The notes: generated by a model from the sequence alone, not told the origin. Shown: positions 4,666 to 13,625, counted from the first letter of the stretch. The stretch: DNA of 21,479 nucleotides from RGIG5952 sp045603485 (GCA_045603485.1 JAZUMF010000015.1:1-21479), one strand, 5' to 3'. Translations and numbers: made by a program.

Positions 4666-6198
4666 ATGCTCGCAAAAATCATATCTGGAGCCGTTCTTGG
4701 CGTTGATGCCTATCCCGTTGAAATTGAAGTAAACACGGGATCGGGCGAGATAAATGTCGTGATTGTGGGATTGCCTGATGCGGCAGTCCGCGAAAGCAAG
4801 GATCGCGTCTGGACGGCTATCCAGAATAGCGGCTTCAAGCCGCCAATGGGTCGTACAACAATCAACTTGGCTCCTGCCGATACAAAAAAGGAGGGGCCAA
4901 GTTTTGATTTACCCATAGCTATTGGAGTTTTGCTTGCGTCAGATGAATTTGTTCCACCTCCTTATTCGTTTGCAATGATTGGTGAGCTCGCCCTTTCCGG
5001 TGAAGTTCGGCGAGCTAGAGGCATATTGCCGATTACCATTGCAATGCGTAACTTGGGAATTGAAAAAATTCTCGTCCCGGCAGATAATGCCGAGGAGGCT
5101 GCCGTTGTCGAGGGAATTGATGTAATTCCAGTCCATACATTGCGCGAGGCGGCAGATTTTCTCGCCGGTTTTTATGAGATAGCGCCACTCCTGCCCGCCG
5201 ATTTCGGTATAGCCGACGAAAATGACTTGGATATTGGCGATTTTCAAGATGTCCGCGGTCAGGAAAGCGCAAAACGGGCCATTGAGGTGGCAGTCGCAGG
5301 CGGTCACAATATCCTTATGATCGGGCCTCCCGGAACAGGTAAGACAATGCTGGCAAGGCGACTTTCGTCGATATTGCCCGCAATGACCCTTGAAGAGTCG
5401 CTTGAAACGACCCGCATCCATTCAATCGCTGGCACCCTCGGCGCCCACCAGTCGTTGGTTAAGGTGCGGCCTTTCCGCGCTCCCCACCACACAATCTCGG
5501 ATGCCGGCCTTCTCGGTGGCGGTACACATCCTATGCCGGGTGAGGTGAGCCTTGCCCATAACGGCGTACTCTTCCTTGATGAGTTGCCAGAATTTCACCG
5601 CAATGTCCTTGAGGTACTTCGCCAGCCCCTTGAAGATGGCGCCGTTACAATTTCACGAGCCGCTGGTACCGTAACTTTCCCGTCACGCTTTATACTTGCG
5701 GCAGCGATGAATCCTTGTCCCTGCGGCTATTACGGAGACCCGAGGCGCAGCTGCAATTGCGGCTCAACGAGAGTTCAGCAATATCGCAATAAAATATCAG
5801 GCCCGCTTCTCGACCGCATAGACATCCATGTCAATGTGGCAGCGGTAAGTTATGAAGATTTACGCATCAGCGCCCCTACCGGCAAAGATTCTGCGACAAT
5901 GCGTAGAGAAGCCCAGCAGGCGAGAATGATTCAGCAGGAAAGATTTCGCAAAGAGGGGCTTTCTATCACCTGCAACGCCGCAATGGGAGCTCGTGAAATC
6001 AACCGCTTCTGCATAATGACCGATGGCGCACAGGCATTGCTTCAAAATGCAATGTCGCTCTTCTCACTCAGCGCAAGAGCATATTCACGCATCGTCAAGG
6101 TTGCCCGCACAATTGCCGACCTTGACGGCTCGGCGGACATAAACGAAATTCATGTCGGCGAAGCGATTCAATATCGCCAGCTTGACCGCGGGCAGTAG
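4666..6198 (+). CDS. comM: YifB/ComM family Mg-chelatase-like AAA+ ATPase
   Basis: ComM-type helicases promote branch migration during natural transformation in Vibrio and Haemophilus; in most bacteria the role is inferred. The 510 residues have the family order: an N-terminal Lon-protease-like fold (about 1-180), then an AAA+ module with Walker A GPPGTGKT (220-227) and Walker B FLDE (D305-E306). The cysteine cluster CPCG...CNCG (351-365) and a C-terminal Mg-chelatase lid complete it. The ATG at 4666 has AGGTG six bases upstream and fits family starts (MLAKI.SGAVLGVDA). An in-frame GTG at 4657 is less likely. It lies 18 bases after efp and probably shares its transcript. No other competence gene is in the window. 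Confidence 0.93.
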   Translation: MLAKIISGAVLGVDAYPVEIEVNTGSGEINVVIVGLPDAAVRESKDRVWTAIQNSGFKPPMGRTTINLAPADTKKEGPSFDLPIAIGVLLASDEFVPPPYSFAMIGELALSGEVRRARGILPITIAMRNLGIEKILVPADNAEEAAVVEGIDVIPVHTLREAADFLAGFYEIAPLLPADFGIADENDLDIGDFQDVRGQESAKRAIEVAVAGGHNILMIGPPGTGKTMLARRLSSILPAMTLEESLETTRIHSIAGTLGAHQSLVKVRPFRAPHHTISDAGLLGGGTHPMPGEVSLAHNGVLFLDELPEFHRNVLEVLRQPLEDGAVTISRAAGTVTFPSRFILAAAMNPCPCGYYGDPRRSCNCGSTRVQQYRNKISGPLLDRIDIHVNVAAVSYEDLRISAPTGKDSATMRREAQQARMIQQERFRKEGLSITCNAAMGAREINRFCIMTDGAQALLQNAMSLFSLSARAYSRIVKVARTIADLDGSADINEIHVGEAIQYRQLDRGQ

Positions 6199-6263
6199 TT
6201 TTTCAAGTCTGACGGTCCGGCACTTACAGGCAGGTTATACATTTATCCGTTGTCAGTCATTTC

Positions 6264-7004
6264 CTAAATCGAGGGGACTGCGCTAAGAAGTTTTTTTGTG
6301 TAGGGATGTTCGGGGCTTGCAAAGATTGCGGACGGTTCGCCCTCTTCGACGATTTTTCCGCGTTCCAGGATATATACATAGTCACAGATTGTGGCTACTA
6401 CTGCGAGGTCATGGGTTATCAGGAGCAGGGACTTTAATCCGCTTTCTTTATCTTTGATCAGATCCAGGAAGAGTCGTAATATGCGGGCTTGAACTGAAAC
6501 ATCCAGTGCCGAAACAGGTTCGTCTCCTATGAGCAAGGAGGGTTTGAGCGCCATGGCACGGGCTATGCAGGCGCGCTGGCATTGTCCTCCGCTTAATGTC
6601 TGCGGCTTTCTGTTCGCTACATCCGGAGGAAGCCCGACCAGTTCAAGCAGTCGCATGACTTCTTTGCCTATTTCGGATTTTGGAACGATGTTATGTACCT
6701 TCAGCGCTTCGGCTATTGCATCTCCGATCTGCTGTCTTGGATTTAATGCGCCTGTCGCATCTTGAAAGACCATCGAGATTTGGCCTTTGCCGCGGTTTTG
6801 GGATTGGGGTGGAGTTATTGTGCCTGATGCCGGTTTTTGGAGTCCGCAGATGGTTCTTACGAGTGTTGTTTTGCCTGAACCGCTTTCGCCGACCAGTCCT
6901 ACGATTTTGCCATCGGGGATTGTTATTGAAACATTATCGAGGGCTTTGAGGATTGAGCCATTGCGTTGCCTGAAGATTACGGTTATGTTTTTGGCTTCAA
7001 GCAT
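6264..7004 (-). CDS. ABC transporter ATP-binding protein, Opp/Dpp (OppF) type
   Basis: A nucleotide-binding subunit of a peptide/nickel-type importer. Motifs are complete: Walker A GESGSGKTT (39-47), Q-loop Q81, signature LSGGQ (137-141), Walker B LLIGDEP (157-163), D-loop SALD and switch H198. The ending HPYTKKLL is typical of OppD/OppF proteins, but at 246 residues it lacks most of the usual C-terminal extension (the family is about 320). No permease, binding protein or partner ATPase is in the window. The start overlaps the end of rluD by 8 bp, with GGAG about 11 bases upstream, so it is the third gene of lgt-rluD-ATPase. It must pair with a permease encoded elsewhere, or serve an atypical role. 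Confidence 0.88.
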   Translation of the reverse strand: MLEAKNITVIFRQRNGSILKALDNVSITIPDGKIVGLVGESGSGKTTLVRTICGLQKPASGTITPPQSQNRGKGQISMVFQDATGALNPRQQIGDAIAEALKVHNIVPKSEIGKEVMRLLELVGLPPDVANRKPQTLSGGQCQRACIARAMALKPSLLIGDEPVSALDVSVQARILRLFLDLIKDKESGLKSLLLITHDLAVVATICDYVYILERGKIVEEGEPSAIFASPEHPYTKKLLSAVPSI

Positions 7005-7914
7005 GGTTTAACAGCTCCTGAAAATCTTTCGGCAACGGTGCCTTGAAGGTGATGCGTTTGCCTGTTTTGGGGTGGTCGAAGGAGAATTCCGCGGCATGGA
7101 GCATCTGTCTTGTCGGGCAATCTCTGATTTTGCGGTCGAGTTGACGATTGCCGTAGACCTGGTCGCCGACTATCGGCATTTTGTCATGTGAGAGGTGGAC
7201 TCTGATCTGGTGGGTTCTGCCTGTTTCGATTTTTACGCGTAGGAGGGTGGTCTTTGTGAGGCGTTTTTCAACTTTCCAATGTGTAATGGCGTCTTTCCCT
7301 CCTTTGGGCGGGTTGAAGGTCATTTTTTTGCGGTCGGTCGGGTGTCGCCCGATTTGCCCGTTTATCGTTCCGGCGATTGCTGACGGATGGCCATGGACGA
7401 GGGCATAGTAGGTCTTTTCGGTTGTTCGTGATTGGAATTGACTAGATAGGGCATTCAGTGATTCTTCGTCTTTTGCAACCACCAGAATTCCCGTTGTGTC
7501 CATATCAAGTCTGTGGACGATGCCCGGCCTTGCCACCCCTCCAACGCCTTTCAGGTCATTGCAGTGGTAGAGGAGGGCGTTGACGAGTGTTTCGCTTTCA
7601 TGGCCAGGAGCGGGGTGGACGACCATGCCTGCCGGCTTGTTGATTACGACTATCGAATCGTCTTCGTAGATGATGTCCAATGGGATGTCTTCTGGGATCG
7701 GCTCGGCAGGCGCAGGATCGGGGAGATTTACGATGATAAGGTCGCCTTGGCGAAGCTTGCTTTTTGCCGTTAACGGAACGCCGTCAGAAACGACTGCTCC
7801 ATCTGACATAAGCGCTTGGATGCGCGAGCGTGAGAGTTTCTCGATACGGGAGGCCAGCCATGCGTCAAGGCGGCCTGATTCTCCGTCATATTGAAGCTGT
7901 ATCTGCTCTCCCAT
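6997..7914 (-). CDS. rluD: RluD-family 23S rRNA pseudouridine synthase
   Basis: This isomerises uridines in the helix 69 region of 23S rRNA (positions 1911, 1915 and 1917 in E. coli RluD) in the cytoplasm. The 305 residues contain an N-terminal S4 RNA-binding domain (about 14-62). The catalytic domain has the RluA-family motif HRLDMDTTG with catalytic Asp137, then GRTHQIRVH and a C-terminal HAAEF segment. The start lies three bases after the lgt stop, and its end overlaps the ATPase gene. The members RluC and RluD are hard to tell apart by sequence alone. The S4 domain and HRLDxxTSG-like motif fit RluD best. Confidence 0.9.
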   Translation of the reverse strand: MGEQIQLQYDGESGRLDAWLASRIEKLSRSRIQALMSDGAVVSDGVPLTAKSKLRQGDLIIVNLPDPAPAEPIPEDIPLDIIYEDDSIVVINKPAGMVVHPAPGHESETLVNALLYHCNDLKGVGGVARPGIVHRLDMDTTGILVVAKDEESLNALSSQFQSRTTEKTYYALVHGHPSAIAGTINGQIGRHPTDRKKMTFNPPKGGKDAITHWKVEKRLTKTTLLRVKIETGRTHQIRVHLSHDKMPIVGDQVYGNRQLDRKIRDCPTRQMLHAAEFSFDHPKTGKRITFKAPLPKDFQELLNHA

Positions 7915-7917
7915 CGA

Positions 7918-8727
7918 TTATTGCACTTTCTTCCCGAGGCGTGAGTAGAGGAGAAAGGCTATGCCCGCCAGAAATACGAAGATGCAGATGAACTGCGCAA
8001 TCGACAATGCTCCGACGGTCATGCGCGGGTCAGCTCTGAGTGTTTCGGTGAATGCTCTGATAAATGCGTATGAAATCAGGTAGATTCCAGAGTAGAAGCC
8101 GAGGGGGCGTTCTTTTTTCGCGAGTTTGAATAGAACGACAAAGAGTATTATGTTCAGGGCTGCTTCTACGAGCTGCGACGGGATTACGGGGAGGCTTTTT
8201 CCTGCGGCTTGTGTAATAAGCCCTGCATTTATCTGGTCATACCACGGATTGGAGCCTGTCGGGTAGCATAGCCCGACGGGTGAATCTGTGACGCGACCGT
8301 AGCAGCAGCCGTTGAGGAAGCAGCCGATTCTGCCAAAGGCATGCCCCAGGGGGAGGGCTACCGCAGACATGTCAAGCAGTGATATGAGGGACTTCCGTTT
8401 GATGTGGGAATAGAGGGCTATTGCAACGATTGCTCCGCCAAGTCCACCATAGAACATCAGCCCGCCTTTGTCGAAGCGGAATATTTCCCAAAAGGGCATT
8501 CCCGCAAATTCTTTGGTCCAATGCTCTGCTACATAGGCGAATCTTGCTCCAAAGGCCCCGCCAAGCATGACTATCACCAAAAACTGCGAGATGTCTATGG
8601 GCGGTATCTTCGCGATTTTCATCGATGTGCGTGTGAGGACCAGATATGCGAGCAAAAAACCTATTGCCGCCATCAGCCCGAATGACTTTATGGAGAATTG
8701 TCCGAATTCAAGAAGTATTGGATACAT
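7918..8727 (-). CDS. lgt: Prolipoprotein diacylglyceryl transferase
   Basis: Lgt transfers diacylglyceryl from phosphatidylglycerol to the lipobox cysteine of prolipoproteins, the first step of lipoprotein maturation in the inner membrane. The 269-residue protein is polytopic (about seven membrane segments). It carries the signature HAFGRIGCFLNGCCYG (129-144), with R133 and N139 at conserved positions, and GGLMFYGGLGG (88-98). Where E. coli has His103 in the latter motif this protein has Tyr, as many homologues do. An ATG at 8751 adds eight residues, but homologues begin MxPxLxxxG, so 8727 is preferred. It is the first gene of lgt-rluD-ATPase, divergent from the kinase gene. Confidence 0.94.
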   Translation of the reverse strand: MYPILLEFGQFSIKSFGLMAAIGFLLAYLVLTRTSMKIAKIPPIDISQFLVIVMLGGAFGARFAYVAEHWTKEFAGMPFWEIFRFDKGGLMFYGGLGGAIVAIALYSHIKRKSLISLLDMSAVALPLGHAFGRIGCFLNGCCYGRVTDSPVGLCYPTGSNPWYDQINAGLITQAAGKSLPVIPSQLVEAALNIILFVVLFKLAKKERPLGFYSGIYLISYAFIRAFTETLRADPRMTVGALSIAQFICIFVFLAGIAFLLYSRLGKKVQ

Positions 8728-8744
8728 ATCGCACTTTTTTGAGA

Positions 8745-8773
8745 ATGACAAAATTGATTATAAATAGTATAGT
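8745..8773 (+). promoter_or_regulatory. Putative promoter of the Ser/Thr kinase gene
   Basis: ATGACA (8745-8750) and TATAGT (8768-8773), each a 5/6 match to consensus, are spaced 17 bp. The leader would be about 45 bases, including AAGGTG at 8812-8817, nine bases before the ATG. Confidence 0.55.
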
Positions 8774-8794
8774 ATTATGTTGGTTCGGCTTCAA
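8766..8794 (-). promoter_or_regulatory. Putative promoter of lgt-rluD-ATPase
   Basis: On the minus strand TTGAAG (8789-8794) and TATACT (8766-8771) are spaced 17 bp. Initiation near 8759 leaves about 30 bases before the lgt ATG at 8727. The -10 box overlaps the kinase -10 box on the other strand. Confidence 0.5.
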
Positions 8795-8826
8795 GTATCA
8801 AAAGATTAATCAAGGTGTTTGCGGTT

Positions 8827-11631
8827 ATGGCAGAAAATGAACAGATTCTTTTTGACAAGATGGACAAGATGACTTGCCCTTCTTGCAATATCGAAATTGA
8901 TGTTAGTGCATTAGAGCCTTTTACGGCTGCGGCTTGCCCTAATTGCAATGCGGCTTTGACCGTACCTGCCAGACTTGCGAATTATCAGCTGCTTTCGTGC
9001 TTGGGTTCAGGCGGGATGGGTAGCGTCTATCGTGCATACGATGAGACGCTTGCAAGAATTGTCGCCATAAAGGTAATGCTCCGCAAGCTTGGCGAGCAGC
9101 CTGAGTTTTTGACTTCATTTCGCCGCGAGGCGCAGGCGGCAGCCAAGTTGAACCACCCCAATATCGCCCAGATTTATTCCTTCGGCGAGGAGAACGGTCA
9201 GCCATACATAGTTATGGAGTTTGTACCGGGCAAGCATCTTGATACGATGATTGAAGAGCCTGAGATGCTTTCTCAGCCGATGATCATGAAGATCGGTATG
9301 GATATTGCCGATGGTCTGCAGCTTGCCGCCGCATCGAATCTTATCCATGGCGATATCAAGCCTGAGAATATTCTCCTTGACGATAGAGGCGTTGCCAAGC
9401 TTGTCGATTTTGGTATCGCCTCTACGCCGGATTCTGTTTCTACTGAGATTTGGGGTACTCCATATTATATCTCTCCCGAGAAAATCAAGCGGGAGAAGAT
9501 TGATTTCAGGAGCGACATCTACTGTTTGGGCGGAACTCTCTATCACGCTATTACAAAGCAGCCGCCATTTGACGGGAAGGATGCAATGGAAGTTGTTAAG
9601 GCCCGTCTTAATGGACCGCCCAGACCGCTTAGAGAGCTTCGCCCCGATGTAGACCCAGAGGTCGAGGCCATTATTGACCGTATGCTTCAGGTTGAGCCTT
9701 CAAAGCGTTATCCTACCTACGGCTCGTTGATGAGCGATATCCGTCAATATCTTTCGCGTGTTCAGCCGCAGCAGATTACGGCGGGGGCTGGCGCCGCATC
9801 GAAGCGTATTGTAATCAAGGGGCGCGGAGCGGCGACGCGTGCAAGGATGCAGGCGACCGAGGGAATAAACCCGGTGACATCGACTTCGCTGGATCCTTTG
9901 CCGCTAGGTGAGACGCAGTCGGCTCAGGCGACCTCAGGCAGCCATATCCGCATTACCAAGACGAAGAAGCCTATTACCGTCGCGACTACTCCAATCGTCG
10001 ATGAGGATGATCCAGAGGCTTTGGCCCGTCGTAAGGCTAAAGAGCTTAAACGGATTCTTTACTCCATTATCGGCGTTGTCGTAGCTGTGATTTTGGGTGT
10101 CGTCGGTCTCTTCTGGGGAATGAGCGTCAAGAAGGATCGCGACAATCAAAAGATTGCGGAGGCTGTGGCATCGCAGGATGACGCTTTCAGGTCGCTCTTC
10201 GCAAAGTGTGCCAAGGTCGCATCGACAAAGACTAAGATTCATAAGCTTTCAGATCAGGCCGATGCCATTGTCAAAGAGGCTGTGGCGGCAGTGGAGGGCG
10301 AGCTCGGAAGCGAGTTTACAGCCCGCATAACGGAGGAGGTGCCGGAGCCCGTTGAGGAGGTTGAGGAGAAGCCTGAGGGCGAGGCATCGGCTGACGGCGA
10401 AGCGAAGGCTGCGGATGGCGAAGCACCTGCTAATGGTGAAGTGACCGCTGCGGAGGGCGAGGCGCCGACGGATGATGGTAAGGAGGCTTCCGATGAAGAA
10501 GAGTCAAGCGAGACTTCAGAGGAGTCCGATGCCGAGGAAGCTGCCCGAGATGAGGGTGAGACCGACGGCACTTCCGCTGAAGACGCCCCTGCGGAAGCCG
10601 ATGCCGAGGCTGCCGCCCCAGTCGCTTTGGATGGCCTCCCCGGCATGGCAAGAGAGATTTATGTGATGCTTGCGCCAGTCCGCTGGGCGCGTGCAAAGGC
10701 GGATAAATCGCAGGAGCTTGTCAATGAGGCTTATGTGAAGGCGACCGAGCAGACGAATATTAATGTGAGCGTTAAGTTTGCCGATCTCCAGCATAATATT
10801 CAGACACACATAACCGCCTTTGAGGAGGCAAAGGATGTCGCTCAAAAGCAGCAGGATGTGTTGGATGAGGTTCTTACGCCGCTCCCCGGCCTTATAAAGG
10901 ATGCAACCGCCAAGGCAAAGGAGATTGCCGACGAGATTAAGAAGCTTGCCGATGAGCGTGAGCGAATCGCCGCCGAGGAGAAGGCTGCCGAGGAGGCGCG
11001 GTTGGCTCAGGAAAAGAAGGATGCCGAAGAAGCGGCGCGCCGTGCCGCCGAGGAGGCTGAAATCGCCATGGTTCGCGCCATTATCCCATCGAATATCGAT
11101 AAGCTTGTGCAGCATCAGTATGATGCGGTTTTGCGCGAGTTTGATAAAATCAAGGACGGTCTTACATTTAAGAGTGCCAAGAAAGCCTATAAGGCCGATT
11201 ATCGCAGAGTTGAAGGTTTACGCGATCTTAAAGCCTTTTTGGTTGCGCGACTTGGCAGCGAGGATCAGTTTACCCATGCCAAACTGAAGTGGAAGATTCT
11301 TTCTGTCGATAATCGGATGGTTGAGGTTTTACCTTCGAAAAAGGGTGCAACTCCGATTCGCGTCAAGTGGAGCGAAATGAAGCCGTTGGAGCAGATTGTT
11401 CCGATAACGCTTTACTATTTGTACGATGCCGATAAGGCCCGTAATATTCCATTGCGTGAGCGCGTTGCCAATTATCTCAATGCTTCAATCTATTTTATGA
11501 CCTTTGCCGGGGATAATGAGAATGCCAAGAATCTTGCAAAGATTTTTGCAGAGCGCGTAATGGCTGAAATGCCGTCAAAGCGCAATGAGGTGATCGAAAC
11601 TTTGTATGACATTGAATTCAACGCTTTATGA
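8827..11631 (+). CDS. Membrane Ser/Thr protein kinase with zinc ribbon and large exported domain
   Basis: A Hanks-type kinase of 934 residues. A zinc ribbon (Cys17, 20, 37, 40 in two CPxC pairs) precedes the kinase domain (about 53-315). The domain has the glycine loop GSGGMGSVY (60-68), Lys82, catalytic loop HGDIKPEN (174-181), DFG (194-196) and GTPYYISPEK. The catalytic loop has HGD instead of HRD, so it is a non-RD kinase with the catalytic Asp176 kept. A basic linker leads to one membrane segment (about 410-432). The exported part has a low-complexity Glu/Ala/Gly repeat with recurring GEA, a coiled coil rich in Ala, Glu and Lys, and an unrecognised C-terminal domain. The start at 8827 is preferred over a GTG at 8815. 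A DUF721-like gene overlaps its end. It may sense envelope state; substrate unknown. Confidence 0.92.
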   Translation: MAENEQILFDKMDKMTCPSCNIEIDVSALEPFTAAACPNCNAALTVPARLANYQLLSCLGSGGMGSVYRAYDETLARIVAIKVMLRKLGEQPEFLTSFRREAQAAAKLNHPNIAQIYSFGEENGQPYIVMEFVPGKHLDTMIEEPEMLSQPMIMKIGMDIADGLQLAAASNLIHGDIKPENILLDDRGVAKLVDFGIASTPDSVSTEIWGTPYYISPEKIKREKIDFRSDIYCLGGTLYHAITKQPPFDGKDAMEVVKARLNGPPRPLRELRPDVDPEVEAIIDRMLQVEPSKRYPTYGSLMSDIRQYLSRVQPQQITAGAGAASKRIVIKGRGAATRARMQATEGINPVTSTSLDPLPLGETQSAQATSGSHIRITKTKKPITVATTPIVDEDDPEALARRKAKELKRILYSIIGVVVAVILGVVGLFWGMSVKKDRDNQKIAEAVASQDDAFRSLFAKCAKVASTKTKIHKLSDQADAIVKEAVAAVEGELGSEFTARITEEVPEPVEEVEEKPEGEASADGEAKAADGEAPANGEVTAAEGEAPTDDGKEASDEEESSETSEESDAEEAARDEGETDGTSAEDAPAEADAEAAAPVALDGLPGMAREIYVMLAPVRWARAKADKSQELVNEAYVKATEQTNINVSVKFADLQHNIQTHITAFEEAKDVAQKQQDVLDEVLTPLPGLIKDATAKAKEIADEIKKLADERERIAAEEKAAEEARLAQEKKDAEEAARRAAEEAEIAMVRAIIPSNIDKLVQHQYDAVLREFDKIKDGLTFKSAKKAYKADYRRVEGLRDLKAFLVARLGSEDQFTHAKLKWKILSVDNRMVEVLPSKKGATPIRVKWSEMKPLEQIVPITLYYLYDADKARNIPLRERVANYLNASIYFMTFAGDNENAKNLAKIFAERVMAEMPSKRNEVIETLYDIEFNAL

Positions 11632-12106
11632 TGACAGCCCCTTCGAGTCGGGGGATGAACGGGAATGCGAAGTCGAAAAGCCGGCCTCAGAGGAGACGGC
11701 TTCGTTTGTGAAGTCTATCGGGCTTCCCGGGAAATCTACAATCCTGCCCTATGTCGATGATGCGTCGGGTCTTCCGGTTGATGCCGACGCTCCTTCGCGC
11801 AGGCGCGCTCCAAACACTATAGCATCTGCCTTGGGGCAGTTGCTCCCAAGGCTGGGGCTTGATGGCTCAGAATCGGGCGAGCCTCAATTTGAAGATGTTG
11901 TGCTGGCGGCATGGAACGACATTGTTGACGACGAGCTTCGCGAAAAGCTGACTCCCGAGAAGTATGTCGACAAGGTGCTTTATGTCAAGGCACGCAACAA
12001 CTCCGAGCTTTTTGAGATTCGGAGATTCAAGCTTCGCCCTCTTGAAGCGCGGGCGAAGCGTCATGCCGTTTTCGCGGGTCTGCGTCAAATAAGAGTCAGA
12101 CTTTAG
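11606..12106 (+). CDS. DUF721/DciA-like protein
   Basis: 166 residues. The C-terminal part (about 68-166) follows the DUF721 pattern: a helical start, then W103-x-x-I-V, L-x-x-x-x-TP, VLYV, a basic helix and a final strand QIRVRL. In other bacteria DUF721 proteins include DciA, the ancestral loader or activator of the DnaB helicase. Here that role is inference. The N-terminal ~65 residues are acidic, probably disordered and not part of the domain. The ATG lies 26 bases before the end of the kinase gene, so translation is probably coupled; the ribosome site is weak (AGGTGA about 13 bases upstream). It ends 6 bp from a convergent gene with no terminator between. Confidence 0.65.
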   Translation: MTLNSTLYDDSPFESGDERECEVEKPASEETASFVKSIGLPGKSTILPYVDDASGLPVDADAPSRRRAPNTIASALGQLLPRLGLDGSESGEPQFEDVVLAAWNDIVDDELREKLTPEKYVDKVLYVKARNNSELFEIRRFKLRPLEARAKRHAVFAGLRQIRVRL

Positions 12107-12112
12107 TTTGCT

Positions 12113-13519
12113 TTACGGTATAAGCGTGAAGTGCTGTCCAGGCACCGGCGCAACGGCATTTACGGCTCCGTGCTCATTTAGGAGCCTGACCATTTCGTCA
12201 GTCTGCTCCTGATCGCCATGGACGGCAAAAACATTCTTCAGATTCGGATTTTTTACTTCGTCGAACCAGCGCATCAAACCGCCGCGGTCCGCATGGGCTG
12301 AGAGTGCATTGATGGTTTGAATACGGGCCTCAATCGGCACCTCTTCACCGAAGATTTTGACTGGCGACTGGAGGTTGACGATTTTGCGTCCGAGGGTGTT
12401 TTCGGCTTGATAGCCGACAAACAGGACGATGTTGCGCGGGTTCTCAAGGTTGTTGCGGAGGTGGTGAACTATTCTGCCGCCTTCGCACATTCCCGATGCC
12501 GAAATTATGACGAGGGGCTCTTTAATATTGTTGAGGGCCTTTGAATCTTCAACGGAGCGGGTGAATGTCAACCCCGGGAAGTTTAGGAAGTCTCCGCCGG
12601 CGCGCAGAATGTTTGCCGCCGCTTCGTCATAGCATTCTTTGTGCCGCTCAAAGACATCTGTCGCATTTGTCGCAAGCGGACTGTCGACTATAATTTTTGT
12701 CGGAGGAATGCGTTTTTTGGATACGAGCATGCTCAGAAAGTAGAGAAGCTCCTGTGTGCGGCCAACGCTGAAGCATGGGACGATCAGCTTGGACTTCTGC
12801 TGATGAATATCATCGATGTATGATTTAAGCCTCCCCAGGATGTCATCTTGGGCAGGATGGTCACGGTCGGAATATGTGCTTTCGATTAAAAGCGCATTTG
12901 CGCCGTTTACGACTGCGGGCGGCCGCAAAATAGGCTGACGGTCATTTCCCAAGTCTCCCGTAAAGACCAGTCGATAAGGCTCTTTGCCGTCACGGCGAAT
13001 TACCAGCTCAATGATCGCAGAGCCTAGGATATGGCCGGCCTCGTGGAGAATCGTGCTTACTCCATTGCCTAAATCGATCTCACGATAGAGCGGTTCAGAC
13101 TGGAATCGCTTCATAATGGCATCGACATCCTTAGCCTCGTACAGAGGCTCAAAGAGATTCTTGCCCTGCTTTTTGCGTTTGATGTTTACATAGGCGACAT
13201 CCTGCTCTTGGATAAAGCAGGAATCACGAAGCATAATTTCACATAGGTCGGTTGTAGCGTATGTGGTTATGACTTTGCCGCGAAAGCCTCTTCTTGCCAA
13301 AGTCGGCAGATTGCCGCTATGGTCGATATGGGCATGTGAAAGAATCACATAGTCCAGTTCGGGGATGTCAAACGGGATATTTCTGTTAATTTCAAAGGCT
13401 TCTTTGCGATGTCCTTGGTATAGACCGCAATCAAGGAGTATTTTTAACCCGTTCGCCTCAATATAATGCATTGAACCTGTTGTAGTACGGGCTGCGCCCT
13501 GGAATTTGATATTTAACAT
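12113..13519 (-). CDS. Metallo-beta-lactamase/beta-CASP RNase (CPSF-like)
   Basis: This is a predicted zinc-dependent nuclease of the RNA-processing MBL/beta-CASP family (YSH1/CPSF73-like). The 468 residues show the zinc motif HAHIDHSG (62-69), later metal ligands in EAGHILGS and FTGDLGND, and the beta-CASP elements LIESTYSDR and SASGMCEGGRI. A late His follows in VHGDQEQT, and the RMMBL-type end has NALSAHAD. No signal peptide, so cytoplasmic. AAAGGA lies eight bases before the ATG. The gene is divergent from the fucokinase gene across a 143-bp region and convergent with the DUF721 gene. The family includes exo- and endonucleases. The exact substrate cannot be read from sequence. Confidence 0.92.
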   Translation of the reverse strand: MLNIKFQGAARTTTGSMHYIEANGLKILLDCGLYQGHRKEAFEINRNIPFDIPELDYVILSHAHIDHSGNLPTLARRGFRGKVITTYATTDLCEIMLRDSCFIQEQDVAYVNIKRKKQGKNLFEPLYEAKDVDAIMKRFQSEPLYREIDLGNGVSTILHEAGHILGSAIIELVIRRDGKEPYRLVFTGDLGNDRQPILRPPAVVNGANALLIESTYSDRDHPAQDDILGRLKSYIDDIHQQKSKLIVPCFSVGRTQELLYFLSMLVSKKRIPPTKIIVDSPLATNATDVFERHKECYDEAAANILRAGGDFLNFPGLTFTRSVEDSKALNNIKEPLVIISASGMCEGGRIVHHLRNNLENPRNIVLFVGYQAENTLGRKIVNLQSPVKIFGEEVPIEARIQTINALSAHADRGGLMRWFDEVKNPNLKNVFAVHGDQEQTDEMVRLLNEHGAVNAVAPVPGQHFTLIP

Positions 13520-13563
13520 AGCTTTATTCCTTTCCCGCGTTGTAAACCGCGTTTGTCTGCTTT

Positions 13564-13592
13564 AGTCTAGCACTAAAAAAAACAAGATGCAA
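13564..13592 (-). promoter_or_regulatory. Putative promoter of the MBL RNase gene
   Basis: On the minus strand TTGCAT (13587-13592) and TAGACT (13564-13569) are 17 bp apart, giving a leader of about 38 bases. The leader contains two direct AACGCGG words before the AAAGGA site. Confidence 0.5.
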
Positions 13593-13625
13593 ATAAAAAA
13601 AATCAGGTAGTTTCTCTTCTCTTTT

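Noticed and set aside
6199..6263. Terminator between the convergent comM and ABC ATPase genes
   Set aside because: Only a 5-bp CTGAC/GTCAG pair with a long loop is present and no T-run follows.
10254..10646. Minus-strand Ser/Ala-rich open frame inside the kinase gene
   Set aside because: It is the antisense reading of the Glu/Ala/Gly repeat of the kinase and has no ribosome site.
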